This document shows, piece by piece, positions 21,672 to 31,092 of a DNA stretch of 64,000 nt. The stretch is from Tillandsia leiboldiana (Eukaryota > Streptophyta > Magnoliopsida > Poales > Bromeliaceae): contig CM055067.1 of assembly GCA_029204045.2 (NCBI GenBank), forward strand, positions 27,540,838 through 27,604,837, in the 5' to 3' direction. Made by a program: the position numbers and the translations under genes. Under the pieces are notes generated by a model that was given only the letters and a program-made list of their open reading frames with translations, ran no database searches and was not told the DNA's origin. How positions within the stretch are numbered: the first letter of the stretch is position 1; each line of letters starts with the position of its first letter.

Positions 21672-22564
21672 GGTTCGGCTAACCAAAAGCATACATACAA
21701 CAGCCGACAGAGGGGGGAAACATAATTCGACTCCTCAGCTTGAATGTAAAATCAGCCCTTAGAACCCAGATCACTCGAACCCTCTTCGGGTGAGGAGGTT
21801 TATATGAAAAGATAGCGATTTTGGAAAACCATTTTCATTCAACCCCTCTTCGGGTGAGGAGTAAAGATAGCTATTTTTGGAAAACCATTTTTCTAGAAAT
21901 TATGTTTTGAGGAAACCCTTTTTCATAAATTTTTAGATATAAGAAAATCAGTTAAAACAAGTATTTTTCAAATATCTTTAAGTCCAAAATAGTGTGTCCA
22001 AAAATATCATGGGTTCAAGGTCCTGCTTTCACAAGTTTCCACACAACCTACAAGCTCATCAAAAATATTCATAGCTAAGTAAACATGCATAGTCCCTAAC
22101 AAAGAAATAGACATAAAGAGGAGCCCATGTATTTTGGAAAAATTCCAACCCACCTAGTAACTCCGACCAGGGAAGAGAGCCTAAAACGCCTAAATCTCCA
22201 CTCAGCCGACAGCAGCCCAAGAATCAAGACCCACACCAGGGAAGCAAAAAAAGAAGGGGAAAAGTCCACAACCGAGTCCAACAGTCGGCTCACAGCACAC
22301 TCCTCAGCCGACACTTCACAAAAAGGAAAATCCCCAAAACAAAAACAATGCCTCAATATCCATGGCGGATGATCTCAAAACCATCAAGAAAACCCACAAA
22401 TCGAGCACACCTACCTCGATCGTACAGTAAATCCAACCCAAGCCACTCAGCTCGTCCACTAGGACAGTATCTGTGCGATCCGCTCCCTCAAAATGAAGCT
22501 TCAGCAGCACGATCAGTTGTCTATGGTGCTACATAGGTTGGGGAAGATGAAGTCCAGCCGTTGT
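21672..22564 (-). mobile_element. Minus-strand gypsy host LTR, segment 2
   Basis: This continues the LTR of 5279-6199 after the solo LTR. It includes a ~60-bp direct duplication (about 21779-21835 and 21838-21892, each with CCTCTTCGGGTGAGGAG and GATAGC). AT-rich DNA fills 21890-22100. The right end GTTGT (22560-22564) is the target-site duplication of Cassandra 3. No gene is seen. Confidence 0.65.
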
Positions 22565-23142
22565 TGTGACGCCCCACTTCCCAGGGGGTCACCCATCCTA
22601 GAACTACTCTAGCTCTAGCACGCTTAACTCTCATGTTCCTCTTGGATCTTGCTACCATCCAAAATGCTATAGCCGGGTTAGAGATTTAGTCCTATTATAT
22701 CATTTATATATAGGACTAATCCAAATTCCGGGGGTGTCACATTCTTCCCCCCCTTTAAGCCCTGACGTCCACGTCAGGCTCAAGCACACTCACAAGCACC
22801 AGGCGATGTGAGACTCGTCTCGCTAGCCTTAGCCGACCTTGTAGGGAGCTGCACTCCACCTACAACGGTCATTAGCCGGGGGAGCCACACTCTGCCCGCT
22901 ATATAACCCTGGCTCAGCCGAGACTCATCTCACATTTCCGGCTGGTGAATGTCTCTGATACCAACTGTGACGCCCCACTTCCCAGGGGGTCACCCATCCT
23001 AGAACTACTCTAGCTCTAGCACGCTTAACTCTCATGTTCCTCTTGGATCTTGCTACCATCCAAAATGCTATAGCCGGGTTAGAGATTTAGTCCTATTATA
23101 TCATTTATATATAGGACTAATCCAAATTCCGGGGGTGTCACA
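22565..23142 (-). mobile_element. Cassandra TRIM copy 3
   Basis: LTRs are at 22565-22741 and 22966-23142, 177 bp each. The primer-binding site, the complement of GTTGGTATCAGAGAC, is near 22951-22965. The polypurine tract appears as a TTCTTCCCCCCC-type complement from 22742. Target-site duplication GTTGT is at 22560-22564 and 23143-23147. The element sits in the 5' half of the minus-strand host LTR. Confidence 0.96.
22977..23034 (-). promoter_or_regulatory. 5S rRNA-like Pol III promoter segment, Cassandra 3
   Basis: The 5S internal control region words are present on the minus strand. The other LTR has it at 22576-22633. Confidence 0.9.
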
Positions 23143-23147
23143 GTTGT

Positions 23148-23590
23148 TGCTTCTCCTCCAAGGCTCCAAGAAAGCTTTGAGGGGATTAGGTGGGAAAAAA
23201 GGGGTCCAGACAAAGAGGTAGAAGTCCCAAAAAATATCCCCCTCTGAGTCCTTCTATAGGGAAAAATAGTTTCGGGTAAAACGAACATGTGGATCAATGG
23301 CAAAACTAATCTGGATCCAGCACTGTCCAGATATTTTCAGGCGTCCTGATCGGGATTCAGGCACACGGGGTACCAGGGCCTGAATTGGCTCATTCGACTC
23401 ATCAGCCGATTTCAGCTAACCCGAATTTAGGGTTTCTGGCGCCCGAATTCCCAGAAATTGTAGTTTCCAAGAATTCTCCATTCCGATATTCGTTCTCCTT
23501 TCAATTTTGCGTGAAACGGTTTCCACTCGACTCGACCATCTCAAGACATGTCGGTCAGCTAACTAACTGCACATGTCCGCAAGGCCTCGA
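23148..23590 (-). mobile_element. Minus-strand gypsy host LTR, segment 3
   Basis: This is the biological 5' side of the host LTR. It abuts the broken integrase end at about 23590. The expected LTR start (TGTGAGGACC type) and the polypurine tract are absent, so a deletion probably joined LTR and integrase. The exact junction is uncertain by about 30 bp. Confidence 0.55.
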
Positions 23591-23599
23591 AATACCAGA

Positions 23600-24038
23600 A
23601 CACAACAGGGCCGACCCGCTCCAACACCTCATAATAGCCAATAAAGCGAGGGCTTAGCTTTCCCCGCATCCCAAATCGCACTATGCCCCTTGTGGGTGAT
23701 GCCTTCAAGAACACATGCTTGTTGACGCTAAATGTCAAGTCGCGTTGCCTTTTGTCGGAATAACTCTTTTGCCAACTTTGCACCATCAATAGTCGCTGAC
23801 GCGCAACTTTCACCTTCTTCTCGACCTCCTGCAATACATCTGGGCCCAAGATTGATTTATCACTGACCTTACTCCAATACAACGGAGATTGACATTTCCT
23901 GCCATACAACGCTTCAAATGATGCCATCTTGATACTAGCATAGAAGCTATTGTTGTAAGCAAATTCCGCCATCGACAAATACTTTTGCCATCCCGATCCA
24001 AAATCCAGTACACACGCCCTCAACATATCCTCGAGCAT
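23600..24038 (-). pseudogene. Integrase C-terminal half, element D
   Basis: The frame begins MLEDMLRACVLDFG and continues with W..YL.MAEFAYNNS and the FEALYGRKCQSPL motif, all typical of the end of the gypsy integrase core. A helical linker follows, then a GPY/F-type module (KLSPRFIGYYEVLERVGPV). The zinc-binding HHCC region and the first two catalytic aspartates are missing: the sequence passes almost directly from RNase H to this point. After GPV the frame runs into LTR sequence and stops. Non-functional. Confidence 0.9.
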
Positions 24039-24056
24039 TTATGCTTGCAGCGGGAA

Positions 24057-24440
24057 CTAATCAGTGATCACCATGGCGAGATTTTCCACTGATTTTCTAT
24101 TCAACGCGTCAGCCACAACGTTTGCTTTCCCCGGGTGGTACAAGATGCTAACATTGTAGTCCTTTAGTAGCTCAAGCCACCGACGTTGCCTCATATTCAG
24201 CTTCTTTTGAGTAAATAGATACTTGAGGCTTTTATGATTTGTGTAGATCTCACAGTGCTCGCCATATAGGCAGTGCCGCCATAGCTTCAATGCAAAGATA
24301 ACTGCGGCAAGCTCGAGGTCGTGGATGAGATAGTTCTTCTCATAGCTCTTCAACTGTCAGGAGACATAAGCTATAACCTTCCCCTCCTGCATCAAAAAAC
24401 ACACCAAACCACCCCGACGCGTTACTGTACACTACAAAAT
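24057..24440 (-). pseudogene. RNase H domain, element D
   Basis: The open part (24353-24057) holds KSYEKNYLIHDLELAAVIFA, followed by the LWRHCLYG.HCEIYTNHKSL stretch and YHPGKANVVADALNRKS. This is the retroelement RNase H-like domain that degrades the RNA strand during reverse transcription. The upstream FVVYSNASG piece (about 24410-24440) is in another frame, so a frameshift lies near 24354-24400. The frame ends at a TAG after MVITD. Confidence 0.9.
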
Positions 24441-24760
24441 CCTTTCCCGCCTTGGGTAAAGCGAGAATTGGAGCCGACGTCGAAGCTAAAAGCTCTTGTT
24501 GCACTCATCACTCCAAATAAACTTTGCCCCTTTCCTTGTAAGGCCGGTAGGCGGAGCGGTAATTTTGGAAAACCCCTCCACAAACTGCCTATAGTACCCC
24601 ACAAGCGCTACAAATCTTCGGACTTTGGTAATATTTGTTGGTCAGGGCCAATCTCTGATTGCTTCAATCTTCTTGGAATCCATTGACACCCGTCTCAGAG
24701 ATCACATATTCCAAGAATGCCACTTTTCGAAGCCAAAATTTGCATTTCTTCAACTTCACA
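24441..24760 (-). pseudogene. Reverse transcriptase C-terminal part, element D
   Basis: Broken frames show the KKCKFWL..VAFLEYVI motif next to the solo LTR, then SKITAPPTGLTRKG and FIWSDECNKSF, the connection toward RNase H. It joins the part at 27593-28150 on the other side of the solo LTR: both flanks belong to one continuous KLKKCKFW region. Confidence 0.85.
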
Positions 24761-26793
24761 TGTCACGCCCCGGGGTCGGAACTGCGACCCGGGCTCGCCA
24801 ACATATCCGCCATCTGTACGGAAATCTCCGCACAGACGAAGCGTCTAACCTGCAAATCAGATCTATAGCTAAACATGTATCAGAGCTGTAAAAATAAAAT
24901 AAGCAGCTACAGAATCCCAACACTGAACAGTTGAAGTAACACATCCAAAATAATGGTCATCTCCCAAACTAAAACATAATACATGATGCATCAAACCTCT
25001 CAGACTGTTCAGTACACAAATAAATCTCTCAGACAGGGTACATCTACCTCTGACTCTCAAAATAAAACTGGTAAGGAGCTACTCGGCCACGCCCTTACCT
25101 CGATCTGCTGCCTCCGCCCGAACCGGTGCCGGAACAGCTACCTCAGGAAAACCTGTCACCACGGCGAGTGTGAGAACTACTGCAGAAGGTAGTTCCCAGT
25201 GGGTACCGTCACCAAGATCCACGGTATGCCCACTAAGTCTACTAGAGGCAAGACAATAGGTATACAGATAGATAATATGTAAGCTGAAATGGAACTACAG
25301 CTAATATGCCTCAAGTATCATTCTCAAAGGAAAAACTCAACTAAGAACATGCAATGCATCCACTCGCTCACGAGGTGCTCACATCAACCCAAATCTCAAT
25401 GACTGCCAAATCTGGTCCAGTCAAGCCTGCGCCCTCTAGTGTATCAACTAGGGCCCCTAGTGTATCAACTAGGGTGTCCAATCAGACTAACATAATATCA
25501 CGCAAAGAAGCCTCATCAAGCACATCATCATCATTATCGCATCCGGAGCGGCTCTCGAGAGGCGCGACCCCACCGAGGAATAAGCGTGTCTCATCTGGCT
25601 CAATAAGCGGCATCTGCAGGCTATAATCTACGATCGAACAGATCGGAAACTCGAATGCCAACTAACCCATAAACAGGTCGGAGAACCCTCCACGACTCAA
25701 TCTGATAGTGCACACAACCCCCAAGACACTAGGAAACCCATCCACTGAGTCAATAAAAATCCCCTCGGCCCCCAAGCGCGAGAGTGCATGCTTCCTGAAC
25801 CTATCCAACCCCTCTGGGTGATCACAATGTTTAAAACTATTTTTGAAGCCACTTTTTATATTAAAACGAGTTCAATAATTTAAAAACAGTTCAGATGCAG
25901 TTCGAAAGTCAACTAATCATGCAATCTAGTGTCAAACAGTCTCAAGATCATACTGATGATAAGTGGGGTTCAGGTCTGTCATTCAAAGATAATCTAGACA
26001 TCTACTAGATTTTACCAACTATACAAATAGGTAAACTAGGCATGCTAACATGCTTTCAACATAATTAGAAGGCACTCCATAAAGTTTGGAAGAATTCCAA
26101 CCCACCTGGATGTGCGCGTTAGTCCTGACTCCAAAAGAGCTGAAATTTAACGGGTGCGATCCTCAGGTTCTCACGATTCCAACGCACCAAAAATGGACCG
26201 AAAATTCCACCCGGTCGCTGAGATATAAGCCGAACATCGTGGTAAGCTCAAATCACTCAAAACAGTAATTTTATCGCACATCTGTCCACAAAACAGGAAA
26301 TTACATCCTACGAGATTCCCTCCAAAAATTCCAAGAAAAATATGATGGCGATCCTCGCGAAGTGTAGATAGAAATCGAGTCCTTAAACACCAAATTTCGC
26401 CTCTCGTAGACCGAGAAATTGCAAGATTACTTCTCTGCTGTCCTAAACATGCAACAGCAAAAAGGGGTCTAAAGATACTGCACGCAATCCCATAAACACT
26501 CAAAACAGAGCAAAGTGATGAATACCAAAATCGAAGATCTACCTGTCATGGAAACGTCGCCACAAAAATCGGCAAAAAATTTTAAGAACTCAGCTCGGGG
26601 GAGTCCGCGGACGAAGAGTCGACGAAAACGATCGATATCGAAACAGCGTCGAAGCTCGCGAGGTCGGGGAGGAAAAATATCAAACGGCCTCTAAACTTTC
26701 TCCAAAACACAAAAAAGTGGAGAAGACTCGAAGTAGAAACTCACAACACTCAAAATGGATCTCAGAAAGTCAAGAAATGAAGCTCTCAATGGA

Positions 26794-26805
26794 CTATTTA
26801 TAGCC
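26794..26805 (-). promoter_or_regulatory. TATA box of the minus-strand solo LTR
   Basis: On the minus strand it reads GGCTATAAATAG. It lies about 130 bp downstream of the nearest G-box. Confidence 0.65.
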
Positions 26806-26934
26806 AAAAGTCCACTTAAAGGGCTGTCGGATTCGGATCTGGAATTCGGGCGCCCGGATTTTTTACTGTGCGCGCCCGAAATCGACGTGGCGCGCATCCA
26901 GCCGTCCACGCCGTGCCCGAAACCACCAGATCAT

Positions 26935-27159
26935 GCCACGTGTCCCCCGCCGCCCAGTGCTCCGCGCGCCCCGCGCACGTGGGCGGCGTACGCCCGCCAA
27001 TGGAACAGTGCCACGTGTCCTCACGTGGTTCACACGGCGCACGCGCCCGGCCCATGCCCAGGTCTTCCGGAATCTGTCGACCAATCACACGACGCCACGT
27101 GTCACAGCCGCCGCTGCCTCATTTGACGCGGTCCAACCAATAGGGTGCTGCCACGTGGC
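26935..27159 (-). promoter_or_regulatory. G-box/CCAAT modules in the minus-strand solo LTR
   Basis: Three modules have a perfect CCAAT exactly 8 bp from the G-box: CCAAT 26997-27001 with 27010-27019, CCAAT 27081-27085 with 27094-27103, and CCAAT 27137-27141 with 27150-27159. A fourth G-box at 26935 lacks the CCAAT partner. The three 8-bp spacers are unrelated in sequence, so the spacing is conserved while the filler is not. Confidence 0.7.
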
Positions 27160-27592
27160 ATCACCAATCCTCGGTGCTCCCGGTGCACGCGCCTGTCTGT
27201 GGACCCACCGCCTGCCCGCGCCTGCCCGCGCCTGCCTGCGGCCGCGCTCCGCCGCTGCTCCGCCATGCTCTGTCGCCTGCCGGTCGCCGCCGGCCGCCGG
27301 AACAGTGATTCCGGAGGTGAATAGTAACTTTACTATTCCGTAGTCCGAAAAATACAAGTAAATAGCCCATTTTCATCATTTTTGCGCGCTGAGTCCAAAT
27401 CCGCTGTCCGTTTCGCCAAATTCTCTTTCTAAATTTTGCCGGAAGCCCCCGCAAAAGTAAACTTGATCCGATTTTCACGCCGGTTCCAAATCTGGAATCT
27501 GATTCATGCACAACCAACTCTATCACACAACTTAGGCCTCCAGAAGCCACTGCTCACCCTACAATACCATCCCAGAGATCCGGATCTTCACA

Positions 27593-28150
27593 TCACGAAT
27601 AGCCTCCGCTCCCAAAGCACTTGCAATACTTGCTGAAAATGCTCTTTCTGCTCTATGTCACTTCAGGAGCAGACCAAAATGTCGTCAATGAAGACCACGA
27701 CAAATCGGTCTAGGACTATTGGAAGACACAATTCATTATATTCATGAACACTGCCGAGGCATTGGTCAACTCAAATGGCATTACTGTGAACTCATAGTGT
27801 CCATATCGCGTCCTAAAAGCTATCTTGTGCACATCCTCTGACTTTATTTTCAAATGATGTTATCCTGATTGAGGATCAATCTTCGAAAATATCCGAGAAC
27901 CTTACAACTAAACAGGTCATCAATCCTCGGCAATGGATATCGGTTCTTGATTGTCATTTTATTGAGCTCCCAATAATCCACACATAACCGTAAGAACCCG
28001 TCTTTCTTTCTCACGAATAGCATCGGGGCTCCCTAAGGGGATACACTTAGCCTAATGAAGCCCTTATCAAGAAAATCTTGCAACTGAGCTTTAACTATTT
28101 CAACTCTGTCGGTGTCATCCGATACGGTGCCTTGGAAACTGGAGCCGTCC
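27593..28150 (-). pseudogene. Reverse transcriptase N-terminal and palm part, element D
   Basis: It starts from GCRTAPVSKAPYRMTPTELK (about 28095-28160), then GFIRLSVSP, GAPMLFVRKKDG, LRLCVDYWELNKMTIKNRYPLPRIDDLF and a catalytic box FIDDILV at 27672-27701, where FIDD stands for the usual YxDD. At least four in-frame stops or frameshifts interrupt it. It is split at 27593 by the solo LTR. Confidence 0.92.
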
Positions 28151-28399
28151 TGCAACCAAGTTTATGACGAACTCGATCTCCCGATCCTCCGGCATACCTG
28201 GCAACTCCGCGGGAAATACATCTGGATACTCCCACGCCACCGAAATATTCTCCACTACCGGTTACTCCTTCTGCTCCTCTACTATGGTGGCCAAATAGGC
28301 CACGCACCCACCATTGATTAAATTTTTTGGCTTGAGACCTGGAAACCATCATAGCGAACAGTGAGCTCCTACATCCTTTGTAGACGAACTCCTTCTGTC

Positions 28400-28496
28400 T
28401 TAGTTTCTGAAAGGTGATGACTCGACCCTCGCAATTGATTGTGGCATAATACTTCGAGAGACAGTTCATCCCTAACACCACATCAAAGTCCCCCAA
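28400..28496 (-). pseudogene. Aspartic protease C-terminal fragment, element D
   Basis: The frame begins GDFDVVLGMNCLSKYYATIN, followed by CEGRVITF, the second half of the gypsy pepsin-like protease. The catalytic D-S/T-G half is absent: gag sequence with a duplicated 30-bp word (about 28505-28590) is joined directly before it. The frame runs on toward reverse transcriptase to 28095. Confidence 0.85.
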
Positions 28497-29576
28497 TCAT
28501 CTAAAGGCCAAGAAGTCCACTTGCATAATGCAATTGCCCGTCGGCCAAGAAGTCCACTTGCATAATCCAATTGCCCGTCGAGGTCGAGAGTGCAGATGCT
28601 TCGGGGGTCGCTTAGAACTCGATTGACCTCTCGAACCGCCCGCTGGTTGCTTCTTTCCCTTCTCCTTGTCATAAGCCTTGCGCTCCTCCCACGCGATGGT
28701 GTTGCCCTGCTCGACCGATAAGGCCCGATTTAGGATCTTGGCGAAGGTTTGCAATTTGAGGGAATGCACAACCTTGAAGATTTCTAGCTGAAGTCCCGCT
28801 CAAAGCAATCGGTCCTGTCTCGATAGTCCCAAACCACGTACGAGACGCAATTCACAATGTGCAAGAATTTTCGTTCATACTCCCGCACGGTGCGACTTCC
28901 CTGTCGGAGCTTTCCTGAAGCTCTCATAATGCCTTTTTTTCTTATTATCTGGAAAATAGGCGGAGAATATCATTCCCAAAAACTCCTCCCAAACGATCAG
29001 AGAAAGACTAGGGGACCGATCCCTCCTCATGCTCTTCCACAACACCCTCGTCGCCTTTTCCAAACAATGTGCCGCAAGGTGTACCTTGTCCCTCTCCAGT
29101 GTATACAAGTCCTCAAAAAGGGTCTGCATAGAGTCTATCCATGTCTCGACCACCCATGGATCCACGACCTCTCCATCAAACGTAGGGGGATTACATTTTT
29201 TAAAAGTTGTAAGTGTCGCCAATGCCCTATCCCTTTCCGCCTCCGCCTTCGCCAAATCAAGGGCTGAGGTGCCTGACCTCGCTTGGTGAGCCTCCATCAC
29301 AGCTCCCGATGGGACACGATGCGCCACTACTGGTAGGGCCGCCATAGTTACCCCTTTTGCAACATTCAGCACCTTGCTCGGGGGCACGGGTAGCGCCAGA
29401 TTCTCCCGAGCCAAAGTCGCTTGCCGCTCCACCATTTCTTGGATCCTTTGAATATGCTCCTCTTGGCATTGCACTACCCCCATGAGAGTAACCAATTGAC
29501 CGCAAAGTTTCGAATCCTCGCTCACCCCGAATTGCTCGGGGACATCCCGTATCGCCTCCGATGTAGACCCAATCAA
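28497..29576 (-). pseudogene. Gag remnant, element D
   Basis: The first frame (29576-28875) holds an N-terminal coiled segment (QCQEEHIQRIQEMVERQATL) and the retrotransposon gag domain: FKKCNPPTFDG, WIDSMQTLFEDL, DKVHLAAHCLEKATRVLWKS and WEEFLGMIFSAYFPD. A frameshift near 28880 leads to a piece with REYERKFL, then a second frame (28769-28497) with LSVEQGN and a basic KGKKQPAGGSRGQ tail. No CCHC zinc knuckle is found where one is expected. The protein would coat the element's RNA in particles; this copy is dead. Confidence 0.9.
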
Positions 29577-29743
29577 CTACACTTTCGTCTCCCGTATCGC
29601 CTCCCGTGTCATCAGAGGCATACTACCCTTAGACCCAATCAACTACACTTTCGCCACATTTCATAAGTTCTCGTCACTCACGAGCCTAGATCTTTACAGT
29701 TTACCATCCTAGTGCTTCCTAGGTCTACCTAGGCCATTTCTAC

Positions 29744-29755
29744 TTTCTGATACCA
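29744..29755 (-). other. Primer-binding site, element D
   Basis: On the minus strand it reads TGGTATCAGAAA, 8 bp from the LTR end at 29764. It matches initiator tRNA-Met at the first 9-10 positions. Confidence 0.85.
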
Positions 29756-29763
29756 CCTCAATT

Positions 29764-30325
29764 TGTCACGCCCTGAGCCCACAACGGAAGCTCCCTCGTG
29801 CACGTGAGCCAAATCCGCGAAATGGGCAGAGTTTCCCCAGCCTGCCCAAGGCATCATAACCTGTACAATTATAATATTCCAACCAGGAACAGAGTATATA
29901 CAAGGATTGTATAAGAAGATAGCAATAAATATAAATAACTAACTATTACATCATTTTCTATTCATTACTATTTTATTACATCATGATTTTTAAATACAAT
30001 CAAAAGTAGAGTTTATAATTTTCCTTTCTTTCTTTACCCTTTAACTATGTTCATGAAGGGTGTAACTATCGGATCACCAAAAAGGGAAAAGCGCTATCTA
30101 CGGTGCTACGCCCTTTTCACGCGCCGCTACCTCCACGGTGGAAGGACCAGAAAAAACGTGGGGTGAGAATTATAAACATAGTTCCTAGTAGGTACGTGTG
30201 GTGGCCCAGGTTTCCATGCACCCTTTTTCCAGTGAATCCACTGTTTAGAACACCTAGTGTTGGTGTATTTGGCCCATGGTGCATCAAAGGGATGCCACAG
30301 ATGGACCCTGTGAGTTATCTTTAGC
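29764..30325 (-). mobile_element. 5' LTR of element D, truncated
   Basis: On the minus strand the LTR ends ...GGGCGTGACA at 29764. About 560 bp remain, including AT-rich DNA (29860-30050) and a degraded GGGTGAGAA.../TAGTTC block near 30150-30190. The LTR start is missing. At about 30325 the sequence switches to a plus-strand LTR that itself lacks its start, so a rearrangement or deletion junction lies here. The boundary is approximate. Confidence 0.65.
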
Positions 30326-30523
30326 TGTGTTGGCCTTCGGCTGCATTTGCCAAAATTTTGAAAAGGTTTTATGCCAAACACAGGTTGGAAATGGATTCAG
30401 CACGAAAAAACGCTTGAAAACGGTTATTTGCTTGTTTGATTATGAGTCCGGATGCCCAAAAACGGACTCCCGGAAGTTTTTATTGGATTTCGGTGCATGG
30501 GAGGGGCCGTGGACCGCCGGCAT

Positions 30524-31015
30524 GCCACGTGGCGGCCTGTCATTGGCCGGTTTACGACGCTCGGTCCATAGAGCGCCGCGGCGGGGTGCACGGACCCGGC
30601 GCAGGGACACGTGGCGCCGCCTGATTGGCGGGCTTTTGATGTGCGGTCTACAGAGTTGGCGCGGCGGTGCATGGACGAGGGCGGGGGACAAGTGGCAGCC
30701 CCCGGTTGGTCGGTGCACGCGGCGCGGTCCACGGAACCCGAATTAGGGTGCGTGGACCTGGTGCACGGGACACGTGTCGACGCGTCATTGGCTGGCTCAT
30801 CGGGCGCGGCGCACGGAGGCATGGGACCCCGCCTCGGGGCGCGTGCGCATCAGGGCGCCAGGCGGCACGACAGTGCCGTACGTGGGCACTGTCGCAGGGA
30901 CGCGTGGCGCCCGCTCATTGGCGGGCGCCAACCACCCCCTTTGACCGGGTGGCGGCCACGTGGCCGCAGCGGAGTGGCCCCGCACGGCTGTTGCCTGTTT
31001 GCTGGGCCACGTGGC
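30524..31015 (+). promoter_or_regulatory. Tandem G-box/CCAAT enhancer-like array
   Basis: G-box starts are at 30524, 30606, 30687 (CAAGTG variant), 30769, 30899 (CGCGTG variant), 30955 and 31006. The first four are spaced 82, 81 and 82 bp. Exactly 8 bp after each of the first five comes ATTGG or GTTGG; after 30955 comes AGTGG, and after 31006 none. Between modules recur GGTCCA(C/T)(A/G)G and GTGCACGG words, so the array is a degenerate tandem repeat of about 82 bp. Confidence 0.75.
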
Positions 31016-31092
31016 AGCACCGGGCCGTTTCGGGCGCGCACAGTGTTGGGCCGGGCCCAACACTGTAGCAGCCCGAAACTTTTTGGGCGCCC

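Larger units (their letters stand above)
24761..27592 (-). mobile_element. Solo gypsy LTR inside element D reverse transcriptase
   Basis: On the minus strand it starts TGTGAAGATCCGG at 27592 and ends GGGGCGTGACA at 24761, 2,832 bp. Flanks TCACA (24756-24760) and TCACG (27593-27597) are a target-site duplication with one CG-to-CA difference. No internal region is present. It carries G-box/CCAAT modules (26997-27159), a TATA box (26794-26805), the CAGCGCG block (27350-27440), a short duplicated palindromic word at 25432-25475 (CCTAGT..ACTAGG, twice) and the terminal hairpin module (24761-24850). Confidence 0.92.
23590..29763 (-). mobile_element. Decayed Ty3/gypsy element D, internal region
   Basis: Minus-strand gypsy internal DNA runs from the primer-binding site (29744-29755) through gag, protease tail, reverse transcriptase, RNase H and integrase C-terminal half. 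It is split by a solo LTR at 24761-27592. Large deletions removed the zinc knuckle, the protease active site and the integrase N-terminal and core regions. Frameshifts and stops are numerous. The gag-PR-RT-RH-IN order and a GPY/F-like integrase tail place it in Ty3/gypsy, probably a chromovirus. It is the oldest layer in the left half. Confidence 0.9.
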
